From assembly GCA_947176745.1 (NCBI GenBank), contig CAMWRV010000030.1, positions 1 through 33,489 on the forward strand: a stretch of DNA of 33,489 nucleotides. The letters run 5' to 3'. Position numbers and translations under genes: made by a program. The notes beneath the pieces were generated by a model. It had not been told where the DNA came from. It made no database searches and saw nothing but the letters and a program-made list of their open reading frames with translations. Positions 1 to 7,852 of the stretch are shown here, piece by piece. This DNA is from an uncultured Muribaculaceae bacterium (GTDB lineage: Bacteria > Bacteroidota > Bacteroidia > Bacteroidales > Muribaculaceae). Position 1 is the first letter of the stretch. Every line of letters begins with the position of its first letter.

Positions 1-10
1 AGCCAAAGAC

Positions 11-31
11 AAAGCGTCAATATACGCTTTT
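11..31. terminator. Short hairpin at left edge, possible terminator
   Basis: A perfect 7-bp stem (AAAGCGT / ACGCTTT, 6-nt loop) is followed on the + strand by TTTTCT. It could end a + gene lying left of the window, or be the 3' hairpin of the minus-strand transcript predicted to start near position 107. The T tract is short, so the assignment is weak. Confidence 0.4.
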
Positions 32-64
32 CTATAAATATGTCGTCAGACTCCCGCTTGCCGC

Positions 65-102
65 GGCGTTACGCTCCTCTGAGCACCGCCCCCACAGCGT
101 GG
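65..102 (-). ncRNA. GC-rich structured leader or small RNA reading left
   Basis: In an otherwise AT-rich gap, two nested stems are visible: GGCG/CGCC enclosing GCTC/GAGC (65-90), and CCAC/GTGG (92-102). They lie directly downstream, on the minus strand, of the promoter at 114-143. They could be the 5' leader of a gene beyond the window edge or a roughly 100-nt small RNA ending at the hairpin at 11-31. I do not recognise a riboswitch or SRP/6S consensus, and no protein-coding start is evident. Confidence 0.3.
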
Positions 103-113
103 ATATCTATATA

Positions 114-143
114 CAAAATTAGCAAATTTTTCCGATATGACAA
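114..143 (-). promoter_or_regulatory. Bacteroidetes-type promoter reading out of the window
   Basis: On the minus strand a -7 element TAATTTTG (121-114) lies 19 nt downstream of a TTG (143-141), which fits the Bacteroidetes TTG-N19/20-TAnnTTTG arrangement. Transcription would start near 107 and run left. The -33 TTG lies inside an inverted repeat (TCCGAT...ATCGGA, 131-148) that might act as an operator. Confidence 0.6.
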
Positions 144-186
144 TCGGATATGCCGAGAAACATCTAACACAAATAAGGGACGTGGG

Positions 187-681
187 TCAGAATACGTAGC
201 CGAAACCGGCTCCCGCAAAGAAACCGGACGTGCGGTCCATTATCGAATATCTGGCCTGGACGGTAAATTTGAAATTCGCTGTGAAGTATATGTCGCATCC
301 GCCGCCCACATCGCCGCCGACCTTGAGCGAACTGCCTCCGCCACGGTAACTCCAGTTGTTGAATGCCAGACCTGCCAATGGATAAAGAGTCACACCTCGG
401 GCGACACGGAAGGGGAAGTGCATGTCGGCATTTATGACAAGAGCGGACTTATCTTCATTCCTGAACACAAACGACACCTCTGGTGCGATCCTTACATGCT
501 GAGCGAATGTATACTGGAAATAGACCCCGGCATATCCGCTGTTGTTATAAGAGGCGTACCCAGCGGTAACACCGAGACTCTTCTCCCCTTTTACGGGAAG
601 ATTGCGGGCAGAAACCGCACTTGGGAAAGCCGCAGCAAGAATCGCGACAATCGAACAGATCAGTTTTCTTGATTTTGTCAT
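187..681 (-). CDS. Small outer-membrane beta-barrel protein (porin-like)
   Basis: This 164-residue protein starts with a basic stretch (TKSRK), a hydrophobic core and a likely signal-peptidase site after SAVSA near residue 25. The mature part is glycine- and aromatic-rich with alternating strands such as GVYFQYTF and FTVQARYSI, and it ends in phenylalanine (GFGYVF), as the last strand of BAM-inserted barrels does. The size fits an 8-strand barrel of the OmpX/OmpW/opacity-protein kind; the exact role is unknown. The ATG at 681 is the first start, and the gene is divergent from nadE with about 200 nt between them. A long opposite-strand frame over the same bases (40-672) lacks family features and is a shadow. 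Confidence 0.75.
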   Translation of the reverse strand: MTKSRKLICSIVAILAAAFPSAVSARNLPVKGEKSLGVTAGYASYNNSGYAGVYFQYTFAQHVRIAPEVSFVFRNEDKSALVINADMHFPFRVARGVTLYPLAGLAFNNWSYRGGGSSLKVGGDVGGGCDIYFTANFKFTVQARYSIMDRTSGFFAGAGFGYVF

Positions 682-880
682 GAGGCAAAAATGTCATGCC
701 GGCTGTTGATTCCGATGTCGTCAAGTCCGGCCGATAGATTCATAATGTAAAGATACATTATTTTTAACGAATTTAACTGTGAAACATTAAAAATGTGAAA
801 AAAGTTTTACTAATTTTGCATTAAAACCCCATAAGTAAGTTTTCACGACCACTCCCCTCAAATTTATAGATTGTTTGATA
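682..880. promoter_or_regulatory. Divergent intergenic region with nadE promoter core
   Basis: No gene is seen here. A -7 box TAATTTTG at 811-818 points towards nadE, with transcription expected near 825; no clear TTG lies 20 nt upstream. The leader then contains ATAAGTAAGTTTTCA (831-845), a variant of the GTAAGTGTT motif seen before several other genes in the window. On the minus strand a weak -7-like TATCTTTA (755-748) may serve the barrel gene. Confidence 0.5.
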
Positions 881-2821
881 ATGAAAAATTTCGGATATAT
901 ACGTGTCGGTTCATGCTCGCCCGAAGTGCGGGCCGCCGACATCGACCACAACATTCGCAACATAATCGAAGCCTCCGGACGGTTCGAATCGGAGAACGTG
1001 GATCTGGCTGTTTTCCCCGAACTGTCAGTGACCGGATATACATGCGCCGATCTCTTCGGGCAGACGCTTCTGCTTGACCGTGCCGAGCAGGCTTTGGGCA
1101 CACTCGCCCGGGAACTTGCAGACAAAAGGATCACGATTGTCGTTGGAGTTCCGTTGCGACACAACGGACGCCTTTACAACTGCGCCGCCGTGATACAGGG
1201 AGGCCGCATCTCAGGCATAGTGCCTAAGACGCACATACCCAACTATGGGGAATTCTACGAAAAAAGATGGTTTGCTTCCGGGAAAGACGCGACCGGAGAA
1301 ATTTCGGTGGATTCAACGAGGATTCCTTTCGGAACGGATCTTCTCTTCAGCATCGACGGCATAAAGTTCGGCATAGAGATCTGCGAGGATCTCTGGGTGC
1401 CTCAGCCCCCGGGAGCACGCCTCGCAACCGGCGGCGCCGACATAATAGTCAATCTGTCGGCGACCAACGAACTGATAGGGAAACACAGATACCTGCTCGA
1501 CCTGATCCGCAACCAGTCGGCGAGATGCCGCTGCGGATATGTCTATGCATCGGCCGGAGCGGGAGAATCGTCAACCGACCTGGCGTTTGCCGGCAACTGC
1601 ATAATAGCGGAAAACGGCTCGCTGCTTGCGGAGAGCCGACGGTTCGAGATGCAGACAAAAACTGCAACGGCCGATCTTGACATCGAAATGCTGAGACACG
1701 ACAGGACTCACTTCGAGACATTCAACGAGAATTCAGATGGTCCGGAATTGCGTGTCATAACTGTGGTCAGCGATGACAAGCAAAAAGAAAGCGACAATCT
1801 GCTGAAATACCGAAAGGTGAAAGCGCATCCGTTTCTTGACGAAAACCCGCTTGACCTGAAAGAGCGTTGCGACGAGATATCATCCATTCAGGCATGGGGA
1901 CTCGCCACTCGTCTGAAAGCCATAAACTGCAGAAGTGCCATAGTAGGAATCTCGGGAGGACTCGACTCGACACTCGCCCTGCTCGTCACGGTCAAGGCAT
2001 TCGACATGCTCGGATTCGACAGAACAGGGATAACCGGCATCACCATGCCGGGATTCGGCACAACCGGACGCACCAAAAGCAATGCCACGCGACTGATGGA
2101 ACTTCTCGGAGTGACACAACGTGAAATACCTATCGGAGACGCCGTAAGACAGCATTTTGAAGCTATCGGCCACGACCCTGCAATACACGACGTGACCTAT
2201 GAGAACAGTCAGGCCCGCGAACGCACCCAGATCCTGATGGATGTCGCAAACCAGTTGAACGGAATCGTCATCGGCACCGGCGACCTTTCCGAACTCGCGT
2301 TAGGATGGTGCACCTACAACGGCGACCAGATGTCGATGTATGGCGTCAACGCCTCCATCCCGAAGACTCTCGTCAGGTACCTTGTAAACGGATATGCCGA
2401 AAATTCGGAAGACCCGCGACTGACAGCCGTGCTTCAGGACATCATCGACACCCCGATCAGTCCGGAACTTCTCCCTCCCGACGCCAACAACGACATCGAA
2501 CAGAAGACAGAAGATCTCGTCGGCCCCTACGAACTGCACGACTTCTTCCTCTACCACACGCTCCGGTTCGGCGCAGAACCGCGCAAGATCCTTCTGCTCG
2601 CACGGAAGGCATTCGGAGAGAAATATCACGACAGCACAATCAGACACTGGCTCAAAACGTTTTACAGACGATTCTTCAGCCAGCAGTTCAAGAGATCATG
2701 CATGCCCGACGGCATAAAGGCCGGAAGCGTCTGCCTGTCGCCACGTGGAGACTGGAGAATGCCGAGCGACGCCGTCGCCGCACTGTGGATTGAAGAGGCC
2801 GGAAAAGAGGAAGACAACTGA
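881..2821 (+). CDS. nadE: Glutamine-dependent NAD+ synthetase
   Basis: This cytoplasmic enzyme makes NAD+ from deamido-NAD+, ATP and glutamine, the last step of NAD synthesis. It has 646 residues, the two-domain form. The N-terminal nitrilase-type glutaminase domain (about 1-275) shows the Glu-Lys-Cys triad: E47 in FPELSVTGY, K116 in GIVPKTHIP and C168 in GIEICEDLW. The C-terminal synthetase domain carries the PP-loop SGGLDST at 358-364 and a GTGDLSELALGW motif. I chose the ATG at 881; an in-frame TTG six bases earlier is less likely. A -7 box sits at 811-818. tsaC follows after 22 nt and is probably co-transcribed. Confidence 0.95.
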   Translation: MKNFGYIRVGSCSPEVRAADIDHNIRNIIEASGRFESENVDLAVFPELSVTGYTCADLFGQTLLLDRAEQALGTLARELADKRITIVVGVPLRHNGRLYNCAAVIQGGRISGIVPKTHIPNYGEFYEKRWFASGKDATGEISVDSTRIPFGTDLLFSIDGIKFGIEICEDLWVPQPPGARLATGGADIIVNLSATNELIGKHRYLLDLIRNQSARCRCGYVYASAGAGESSTDLAFAGNCIIAENGSLLAESRRFEMQTKTATADLDIEMLRHDRTHFETFNENSDGPELRVITVVSDDKQKESDNLLKYRKVKAHPFLDENPLDLKERCDEISSIQAWGLATRLKAINCRSAIVGISGGLDSTLALLVTVKAFDMLGFDRTGITGITMPGFGTTGRTKSNATRLMELLGVTQREIPIGDAVRQHFEAIGHDPAIHDVTYENSQARERTQILMDVANQLNGIVIGTGDLSELALGWCTYNGDQMSMYGVNASIPKTLVRYLVNGYAENSEDPRLTAVLQDIIDTPISPELLPPDANNDIEQKTEDLVGPYELHDFFLYHTLRFGAEPRKILLLARKAFGEKYHDSTIRHWLKTFYRRFFSQQFKRSCMPDGIKAGSVCLSPRGDWRMPSDAVAALWIEEAGKEEDN

Positions 2822-2843
2822 CCAATATCGCAAAACGCGCAAA

Positions 2844-3437
2844 ATGGAAACAGAAAGAAACCAGGAAGCGAGATATGACCGGGAAGACATGAACCGGGCT
2901 GTAGAGATCTTGAAACAGGGAGGAATAATCCTTTATCCCACCGACACGGTGTGGGGCATAGGCTGCGACGCAACAAACGCCGAGGCTGTCAAAAAAATAT
3001 ATGATCTTAAAAAGCGGAATGATGCAAAGTCCATGCTCGTGCTCGTCGGCTCTGAAGGAGAACTGCAGAGGACAGTCGAGGAAGTTCCCGAAGCGGCATG
3101 GATGCTTATCGAGGCCGCCGTCAATCCGCTGACAATAATCTACGACCGTCCCCGGGGACTTGCCGGCAATCTTCTTGCAGACGACGGATCAGCCGGAATC
3201 AGGATTACATCCGAACTGTTCAGCAGAACACTCTGCTCACGCCTCCGAAAGCCGATAGTCTCCACGTCGGCCAACATGTCGGGTAAAAAGACACCGGCGG
3301 TTTTCAGCGAGATCGACGAAGAGATCATCAACGGAGTGGACTATGTGGTAAGATTCCGACAGGAAGATTCCTCCAGACGCAAGAGCAGCAATATTATAAA
3401 GGTCTCCGACTCCGGAGTGATAAAAGTGATCAGATAA
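2844..3437 (+). CDS. tsaC: L-threonylcarbamoyladenylate synthase (Sua5/YrdC family)
   Basis: This enzyme makes threonylcarbamoyl-AMP from threonine, bicarbonate and ATP for the t6A37 modification of ANN-decoding tRNAs. The 197 residues are a single YrdC domain: GGIILYPTDTVWGIGCDA near residue 20, then a KIYDLKKRN segment, and the conserved PIVSTSANMSG near the C-terminal third. There is no Sua5 C-terminal extension, so it is the short TsaC/YrdC form. The frame is open upstream into nadE, but the ATG at 2844 is the first start outside nadE and leaves the usual family N-terminus. It follows nadE by 22 nt. YciO-type paralogues share the fold, so the exact subgroup is not proven. Confidence 0.9.
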   Translation: METERNQEARYDREDMNRAVEILKQGGIILYPTDTVWGIGCDATNAEAVKKIYDLKKRNDAKSMLVLVGSEGELQRTVEEVPEAAWMLIEAAVNPLTIIYDRPRGLAGNLLADDGSAGIRITSELFSRTLCSRLRKPIVSTSANMSGKKTPAVFSEIDEEIINGVDYVVRFRQEDSSRRKSSNIIKVSDSGVIKVIR

Positions 3438-3606
3438 GATAATGACCGATGACTACTGAAAAATGACTGCCTGCAACCGCGCGGGAAGGTCAAAATAGCG
3501 GAGGCATATGGGGTCTTATTACAGAATTTTTCTTAATTTTGTAAGATGAAGAGCCGGAGTTGTCGCCATGACAAGCCCCGACTCAGACATATGAACACGC
3601 AGACGG
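3438..3606 (+). promoter_or_regulatory. Intergenic region with -7 box for the sugar transferase operon
   Basis: No gene or convincing terminator is seen in this gap. A -7 element TAATTTTG lies at 3534-3541 and would start transcription near 3548, leaving a leader of about 58 nt before the ATG at 3607. No good TTG is present 20 nt upstream of the box. Confidence 0.5.
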
Positions 3607-5034
3607 ATGAAAGGAAGAAATTTTACAAAGGCAATGCAAAGAACGAAATACGTTATCGCGGATTTCGTTATGGTGTCGGTCGCATTCTTTCTATTCAACA
3701 TATTCCGTTACCATGAGCTTGGCATACACACATACGGCTTCAGCACGCTGTGGGATTATCTTGCAAGTCCGAAACTGGTGGCGGAACAGATTCTCGTGCC
3801 AGTCTCTCTACTCGGAATCTACTGGCTGTCGGGATTTTACAATCATCCGTTCATAAAGTCGAGACTGTCGGAGTTTTCCACTACACTGCTCTCGGTCATT
3901 GTCTCGACCGCCATTATATATCTTGTTCTTCTGATCAACGACACGACAGGACTCAAAATCAAAGACTACGAGACTATCCTCGCTCTGTTCGGATTGCTCA
4001 TGTCGTTCACCTATCTCGGGCGCTGGGCACTGACCGAGCGCACCATAAGACATTTACGCAAACGGCATTGGATCTACTCGACCCTCATAATCGGCAACTC
4101 CCGTAAAAGCAGGGACATCTACCGTCGGCTTAAACAGGCGGGGTCTGTATGGACCTACGACGTCATAGGCTTCATACGTCTCGACCGCGAGCACCAACTC
4201 AACGACGGCATGCCGTCATGGGGACTTGACGAACTGGAACGCATCTGCACCGACTACTCTGTTGACCAGATAATATTCGCGCCCGAGCGTATATACGACC
4301 ACGACATCATGGACATTCTGTCACGGTTGTTTCCGCTCGGCATTCCTGTCAAGATCGCACCCGACACTCTGTCGTATGTGACAGCAAACATACACATGAA
4401 CGACATCCTCGGCATTCCGTTCATAGATCTGACATCGCCGAGAATATCGGAATTTCAGAAAAATGTGAAACGGTCGTTCGACGTCATCGCGTCACTGGCC
4501 GCACTCACCGTGCTTAGTCCGCTGATCGGCGTCACAGCGCTGATTGTAAGGCTGACATCTCCCGGGCCGGCCATTTACAGTCAGGAGCGTGTGGGAAAAG
4601 GCCACCGTCCGTTCAGGATCTATAAATTCAGATCGATGAGAAGCGATGCCGAGAAAGAGGGTCCCCAGCTTTCGAGCGAGACCGACAGCCGTGTCACCCC
4701 GTGGGGCAAGATAATGAGGAAATACCGCATAGACGAGATTCCCCAGTTCTGGAATGTGCTCAGGGGAGACATGTCTATTGTGGGTCCGCGGCCCGAGCGG
4801 GAATATTTTATCGAACAGATCATGAAGAGAGCCCCCTATTACGGCCTTATATTCCAGGTCTGCCCGGGAATAACAAGCTGGGGAATGGTCAAATTCGGAT
4901 ACGCCCGCAACATCGACGAGATGGTGGCCCGATCAAGATATGATCTGGTGTATCTCAACAACATGTCGATCTCGACCGACATAAGGATAATGATCCACAC
5001 TATCAAGACAGTGATCAAGGGAGCCGGAGTATAG
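3607..5034 (+). CDS. Undecaprenyl-phosphate glycosyl-1-phosphate transferase (WcaJ-like)
   Basis: This membrane enzyme starts exopolysaccharide or capsule repeat-unit assembly by moving a sugar-1-phosphate from a UDP-sugar to undecaprenyl phosphate. The N-terminal part (about 15-150) has several hydrophobic segments, followed by a Rossmann-like CoA-binding-type domain (STLIIGNSRKSRDIYRRL). The C-terminal bacterial sugar transferase domain (about 285-475) begins with a membrane hairpin and carries YSQERVGKG, FRIYKFRSM, DEIPQFWNVLRGDMSIVGPRPE and PGITSWG, the PHPT signature. The length of 475 matches the WcaJ/WbaP family. The sugar cannot be told from sequence, and no other polysaccharide gene lies nearby. 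The ClC gene follows after 11 nt. Confidence 0.9.
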   Translation: MKGRNFTKAMQRTKYVIADFVMVSVAFFLFNIFRYHELGIHTYGFSTLWDYLASPKLVAEQILVPVSLLGIYWLSGFYNHPFIKSRLSEFSTTLLSVIVSTAIIYLVLLINDTTGLKIKDYETILALFGLLMSFTYLGRWALTERTIRHLRKRHWIYSTLIIGNSRKSRDIYRRLKQAGSVWTYDVIGFIRLDREHQLNDGMPSWGLDELERICTDYSVDQIIFAPERIYDHDIMDILSRLFPLGIPVKIAPDTLSYVTANIHMNDILGIPFIDLTSPRISEFQKNVKRSFDVIASLAALTVLSPLIGVTALIVRLTSPGPAIYSQERVGKGHRPFRIYKFRSMRSDAEKEGPQLSSETDSRVTPWGKIMRKYRIDEIPQFWNVLRGDMSIVGPRPEREYFIEQIMKRAPYYGLIFQVCPGITSWGMVKFGYARNIDEMVARSRYDLVYLNNMSISTDIRIMIHTIKTVIKGAGV

Positions 5035-5045
5035 AACATTATCGT

Positions 5046-6845
5046 ATGGCATACAAAGAAAGACACAACCGTGCCACCGAGATGTGGCTTAAATTCGTAA
5101 TCTGGCGCGAACACCATATAAAAGAGAAGAACTTCGTGATACTTCTCTCACTCGTCGTAGGCATAATCTGCGGTGTCGCTGCCCAGCTTCTCAAATATCT
5201 CATACATCTGATAGCATCAGTTCTGACATCGCACTTCAGCGACACAACCGAGAACTACCTCTATCTCGTATACCCGGTGGTCGGTATAATTCTCACCGTC
5301 CTGTTCGTCAAGTACGTGATCAAAGAGAACATATCGCACGGAGTCACAAAGGTGCTCTACGCCATATCCCGCAGAAAATCGCGTCTTAAGCTCCGCAACA
5401 CTTACGCTTCTCTCATATCTTCGTCGATAACCATCGGATTCGGCGGCTCAGTCGGAGCCGAAGGCCCCATAGTATATACCGGAGCCGCCATCGGTTCCAA
5501 CATCGGTCAGGCGTTCAGGCTCTCTCCCAAGATACTCATGATACTTGTGGGCTGCGGCGCGGCGGCAGGAATCGCAGGCATTTTCCGCGCTCCAATAGCC
5601 GGGATGCTTTTCACTCTCGAGGTGCTCATGATCGACCTTACCGGTCTGACGGTCATGCCCCTTCTGCTCTCGTCGATAGCCGGCGCGACTGTGGCATATA
5701 TACTTGAGGGATACAGTGCCGAGTTTTTCTTCTCGCAGAGCGAGCCGTTCATGACAAGCCGGATTCCATGGACCATAGCCCTCGGCGTGGTCTGCGGACT
5801 CATGTCGGTCTACTTCACCAAGGTGATGTTCCTTATGGAATCGATGTTCAAAAAAGTCAAGGCACAATGGCTCAGAATCATCGTCGGAGGCGGACTGATA
5901 GCATGTATGGTGTTTGTCTTCCCGCCCTTGTACGGCGAGGGATACGGTGCCATCAACCACCTGCTCGACGGCGACGCCGGAGCTGTGGTCAACGGAACAT
6001 TCTTCTACGTCGACCGCGACAATGTGTGGTTTCTCGCTCTCTTTATCGGAGCGATCACACTTATGAAGGCGTTCGCCACCTCTGCCACCAACGGAGCTGG
6101 TGGAGTCGGAGGCACATTCGCCCCGTCGCTGTTCGTCGGAGCGCTGACCGGCTTCCTGTTTGCGTTCATAATCAACAATCTCGACCTCGGCATCGAGCTT
6201 TCGCAGAAAAACTTCACGCTTATGGGTATGGCCGGAGTCATGGCCGGAGTCATGCATGCCCCGCTGATGGCGATCTTCCTCACCGCAGAGATGACCGGCG
6301 GATACGACCTGTTCCTTCCGCTTCTGATCGTGTCTGCACTCGCCTACTTTACGATCCAGTGTTTCACACCCTACAGCATCTACACAATGCGTCTCGCCAA
6401 GGCAGGCGATCTTGTGACACACCAGAAAGACAAGGCCGTGCTGACTCTTCTCAAGATCGACAACGTGATCGAACGGGATTTCAGAGAGGTTCACCCGGAA
6501 ATGAGCCTGCGCGAGATGGTCGATGTGATATCCGTGTCTAACCGCAATCTCTTTCCCGTAACCGATTCCGAAGGGATGCTCAAAGGAATTGTTCTTCTTG
6601 ACGACATACGCAACATCATGTTCCGCACGGACCTCTACCCCAAGATGCACGTTTCGAGATTCATGGCCGCCGTTCCGGCAGTGATCGAGACCGACATGCC
6701 GATGGACAAGGTGATGGAGATATTCGACAAGACAAACGCCTGGAATCTGCCGGTTGTCGAAAATGGGAAATATATCGGATTCGTCTCGAAGTCAAAAATA
6801 TTCAATTCATACAGGCGCGTTCTACGTCATTTTACGGAAGACTGA
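5046..6845 (+). CDS. ClC-family chloride transporter with paired CBS domains
   Basis: This inner-membrane chloride channel or Cl-/H+ exchanger has 599 residues. Residues 30-440 form the ClC membrane domain. GFGGSVGAEGP (131-141) corresponds to the GxEGP selectivity loop, with E139 matching the gating glutamate. GVGGTFAPSLFVGALTG corresponds to the GxFxP loop. About residues 455-599 form two CBS domains that usually bind adenine nucleotides and regulate transport. It sits 11 nt after the sugar transferase and 44 nt before fmt, consistent with one transcript. Whether it is a channel or exchanger cannot be decided here. A 400-codon antisense frame (5448-6650) is an artefact of codon bias. Confidence 0.92.
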   Translation: MAYKERHNRATEMWLKFVIWREHHIKEKNFVILLSLVVGIICGVAAQLLKYLIHLIASVLTSHFSDTTENYLYLVYPVVGIILTVLFVKYVIKENISHGVTKVLYAISRRKSRLKLRNTYASLISSSITIGFGGSVGAEGPIVYTGAAIGSNIGQAFRLSPKILMILVGCGAAAGIAGIFRAPIAGMLFTLEVLMIDLTGLTVMPLLLSSIAGATVAYILEGYSAEFFFSQSEPFMTSRIPWTIALGVVCGLMSVYFTKVMFLMESMFKKVKAQWLRIIVGGGLIACMVFVFPPLYGEGYGAINHLLDGDAGAVVNGTFFYVDRDNVWFLALFIGAITLMKAFATSATNGAGGVGGTFAPSLFVGALTGFLFAFIINNLDLGIELSQKNFTLMGMAGVMAGVMHAPLMAIFLTAEMTGGYDLFLPLLIVSALAYFTIQCFTPYSIYTMRLAKAGDLVTHQKDKAVLTLLKIDNVIERDFREVHPEMSLREMVDVISVSNRNLFPVTDSEGMLKGIVLLDDIRNIMFRTDLYPKMHVSRFMAAVPAVIETDMPMDKVMEIFDKTNAWNLPVVENGKYIGFVSKSKIFNSYRRVLRHFTED

Positions 6846-6889
6846 GCCACAACATGATCTTCCTCCACCGATGAGGAAGCTGACACACA

Positions 6890-7852
6890 ATGAAAAAAGA
6901 AGATTTAAAGATAGTATTTTTCGGAACACCCGAATTCGCCGTGGCAAGTCTTGACAGACTCGTCAGCGGAGGCTACAACGTGGCCGCCGTCGTCACTATG
7001 CCAGACAAGACAGCCGGACGCGGCCACAAGATGATAAAGAGCGACGTCAAAATCTATGCCGAAGAGAAAGGCCTGCCTCTGCTGCAACCCGAGCGCCTCA
7101 AGAGCGAGGAATTTGTCAGTGCCCTGCGGGAGATCGATGCCGACCTGTTCATTGTCATCGCGTTCCGCATGCTTCCCGAAGTCGTGTGGAACATGCCGAG
7201 ACTCGGCACCTTCAATCTTCACGGAAGCCTTCTTCCGCGCTACCGCGGCGCCGCGCCGATAAACCGTGCCATCATGAACGGAGAGAAAGAGACCGGAATC
7301 ACCACATTCTTCCTCAAACATGAGATTGACACAGGCGACATGATAGAGCAGCGCAGCACTCCCATAGAAGACTCCGACAATGCCGGCACAGTCCATGACC
7401 GGCTTATGGAGATGGGAGCCGAAATGGTGGAGAGCACCGTCTGCAAGATCATTGACGGCACGCTTGAGACGCATCCGCAGCCCGAAGGGGAATTCATCGG
7501 CGCGCCCAAGATATTCAGAGAAGACTGCGAGATCGACTGGCACCGCACCTCAGAAGAGATCCACAATCAGGTGCGCGGTCTTTCACCCTACCCGGCAGCC
7601 TTCACGACAGTCACTGATGGGTCTGGCAAGGAATTCAATGCCAAGATATTCGAGACCGCCCTCACCGGAATCTCCTCGGAAGGGAAAGCGGCAGGCTCAG
7701 TCGTAAAAGAGGGTAAGCGGCTTTATGTCGCCGCATCCGACATGCTGCTTGAGATCATATCACTACAGCCTGCCGGTAAAAAGCGCATGGAGGCTGGCGC
7801 GTTTCTTCTCGGCTATAATCCCGTAATGATGTCAGGAAGCCAACATGACTGA
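6890..7852 (+). CDS. fmt: Methionyl-tRNA formyltransferase
   Basis: The enzyme formylates initiator Met-tRNA using 10-formyl-tetrahydrofolate. It has 320 residues: a formyltransferase domain (about 7-190) starting FFGTPEFAVASL, with catalytic N109 and H111 in FNLHGSLLPRYRGAAPINRAI and D147 in HEIDTGDM, then a C-terminal OB-fold tRNA-binding domain. The spacing matches N106/H108/D144 of the E. coli enzyme. The stop overlaps the start of menD by 8 nt, suggesting coupled translation. This is unusual company for fmt, which in many bacteria lies next to def. Confidence 0.95.
   Translation: MKKEDLKIVFFGTPEFAVASLDRLVSGGYNVAAVVTMPDKTAGRGHKMIKSDVKIYAEEKGLPLLQPERLKSEEFVSALREIDADLFIVIAFRMLPEVVWNMPRLGTFNLHGSLLPRYRGAAPINRAIMNGEKETGITTFFLKHEIDTGDMIEQRSTPIEDSDNAGTVHDRLMEMGAEMVESTVCKIIDGTLETHPQPEGEFIGAPKIFREDCEIDWHRTSEEIHNQVRGLSPYPAAFTTVTDGSGKEFNAKIFETALTGISSEGKAAGSVVKEGKRLYVAASDMLLEIISLQPAGKKRMEAGAFLLGYNPVMMSGSQHD

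Noticed and set aside
14..50. Hammerhead-like core on the minus strand (CTGACGA then GAAA)
   Set aside because: Stem III could form at the hairpin, but stem I strands do not pair and stem II is too weak.
131..148. TCCGAT/ATCGGA stem as terminator of the barrel gene
   Set aside because: On the minus strand it is followed by A residues, not T; it more likely overlaps the -33 region of the outward promoter.
40..672. 210-codon + frame opposite the barrel gene
   Set aside because: The minus frame has a signal peptide, barrel-like strands and a terminal Phe; the + frame has no recognisable features and spans the outward promoter.
5448..6650. 400-codon minus frame inside the ClC gene
   Set aside because: The + strand encodes complete ClC and CBS motifs; the antisense frame is His/Glu-rich codon-bias shadow.
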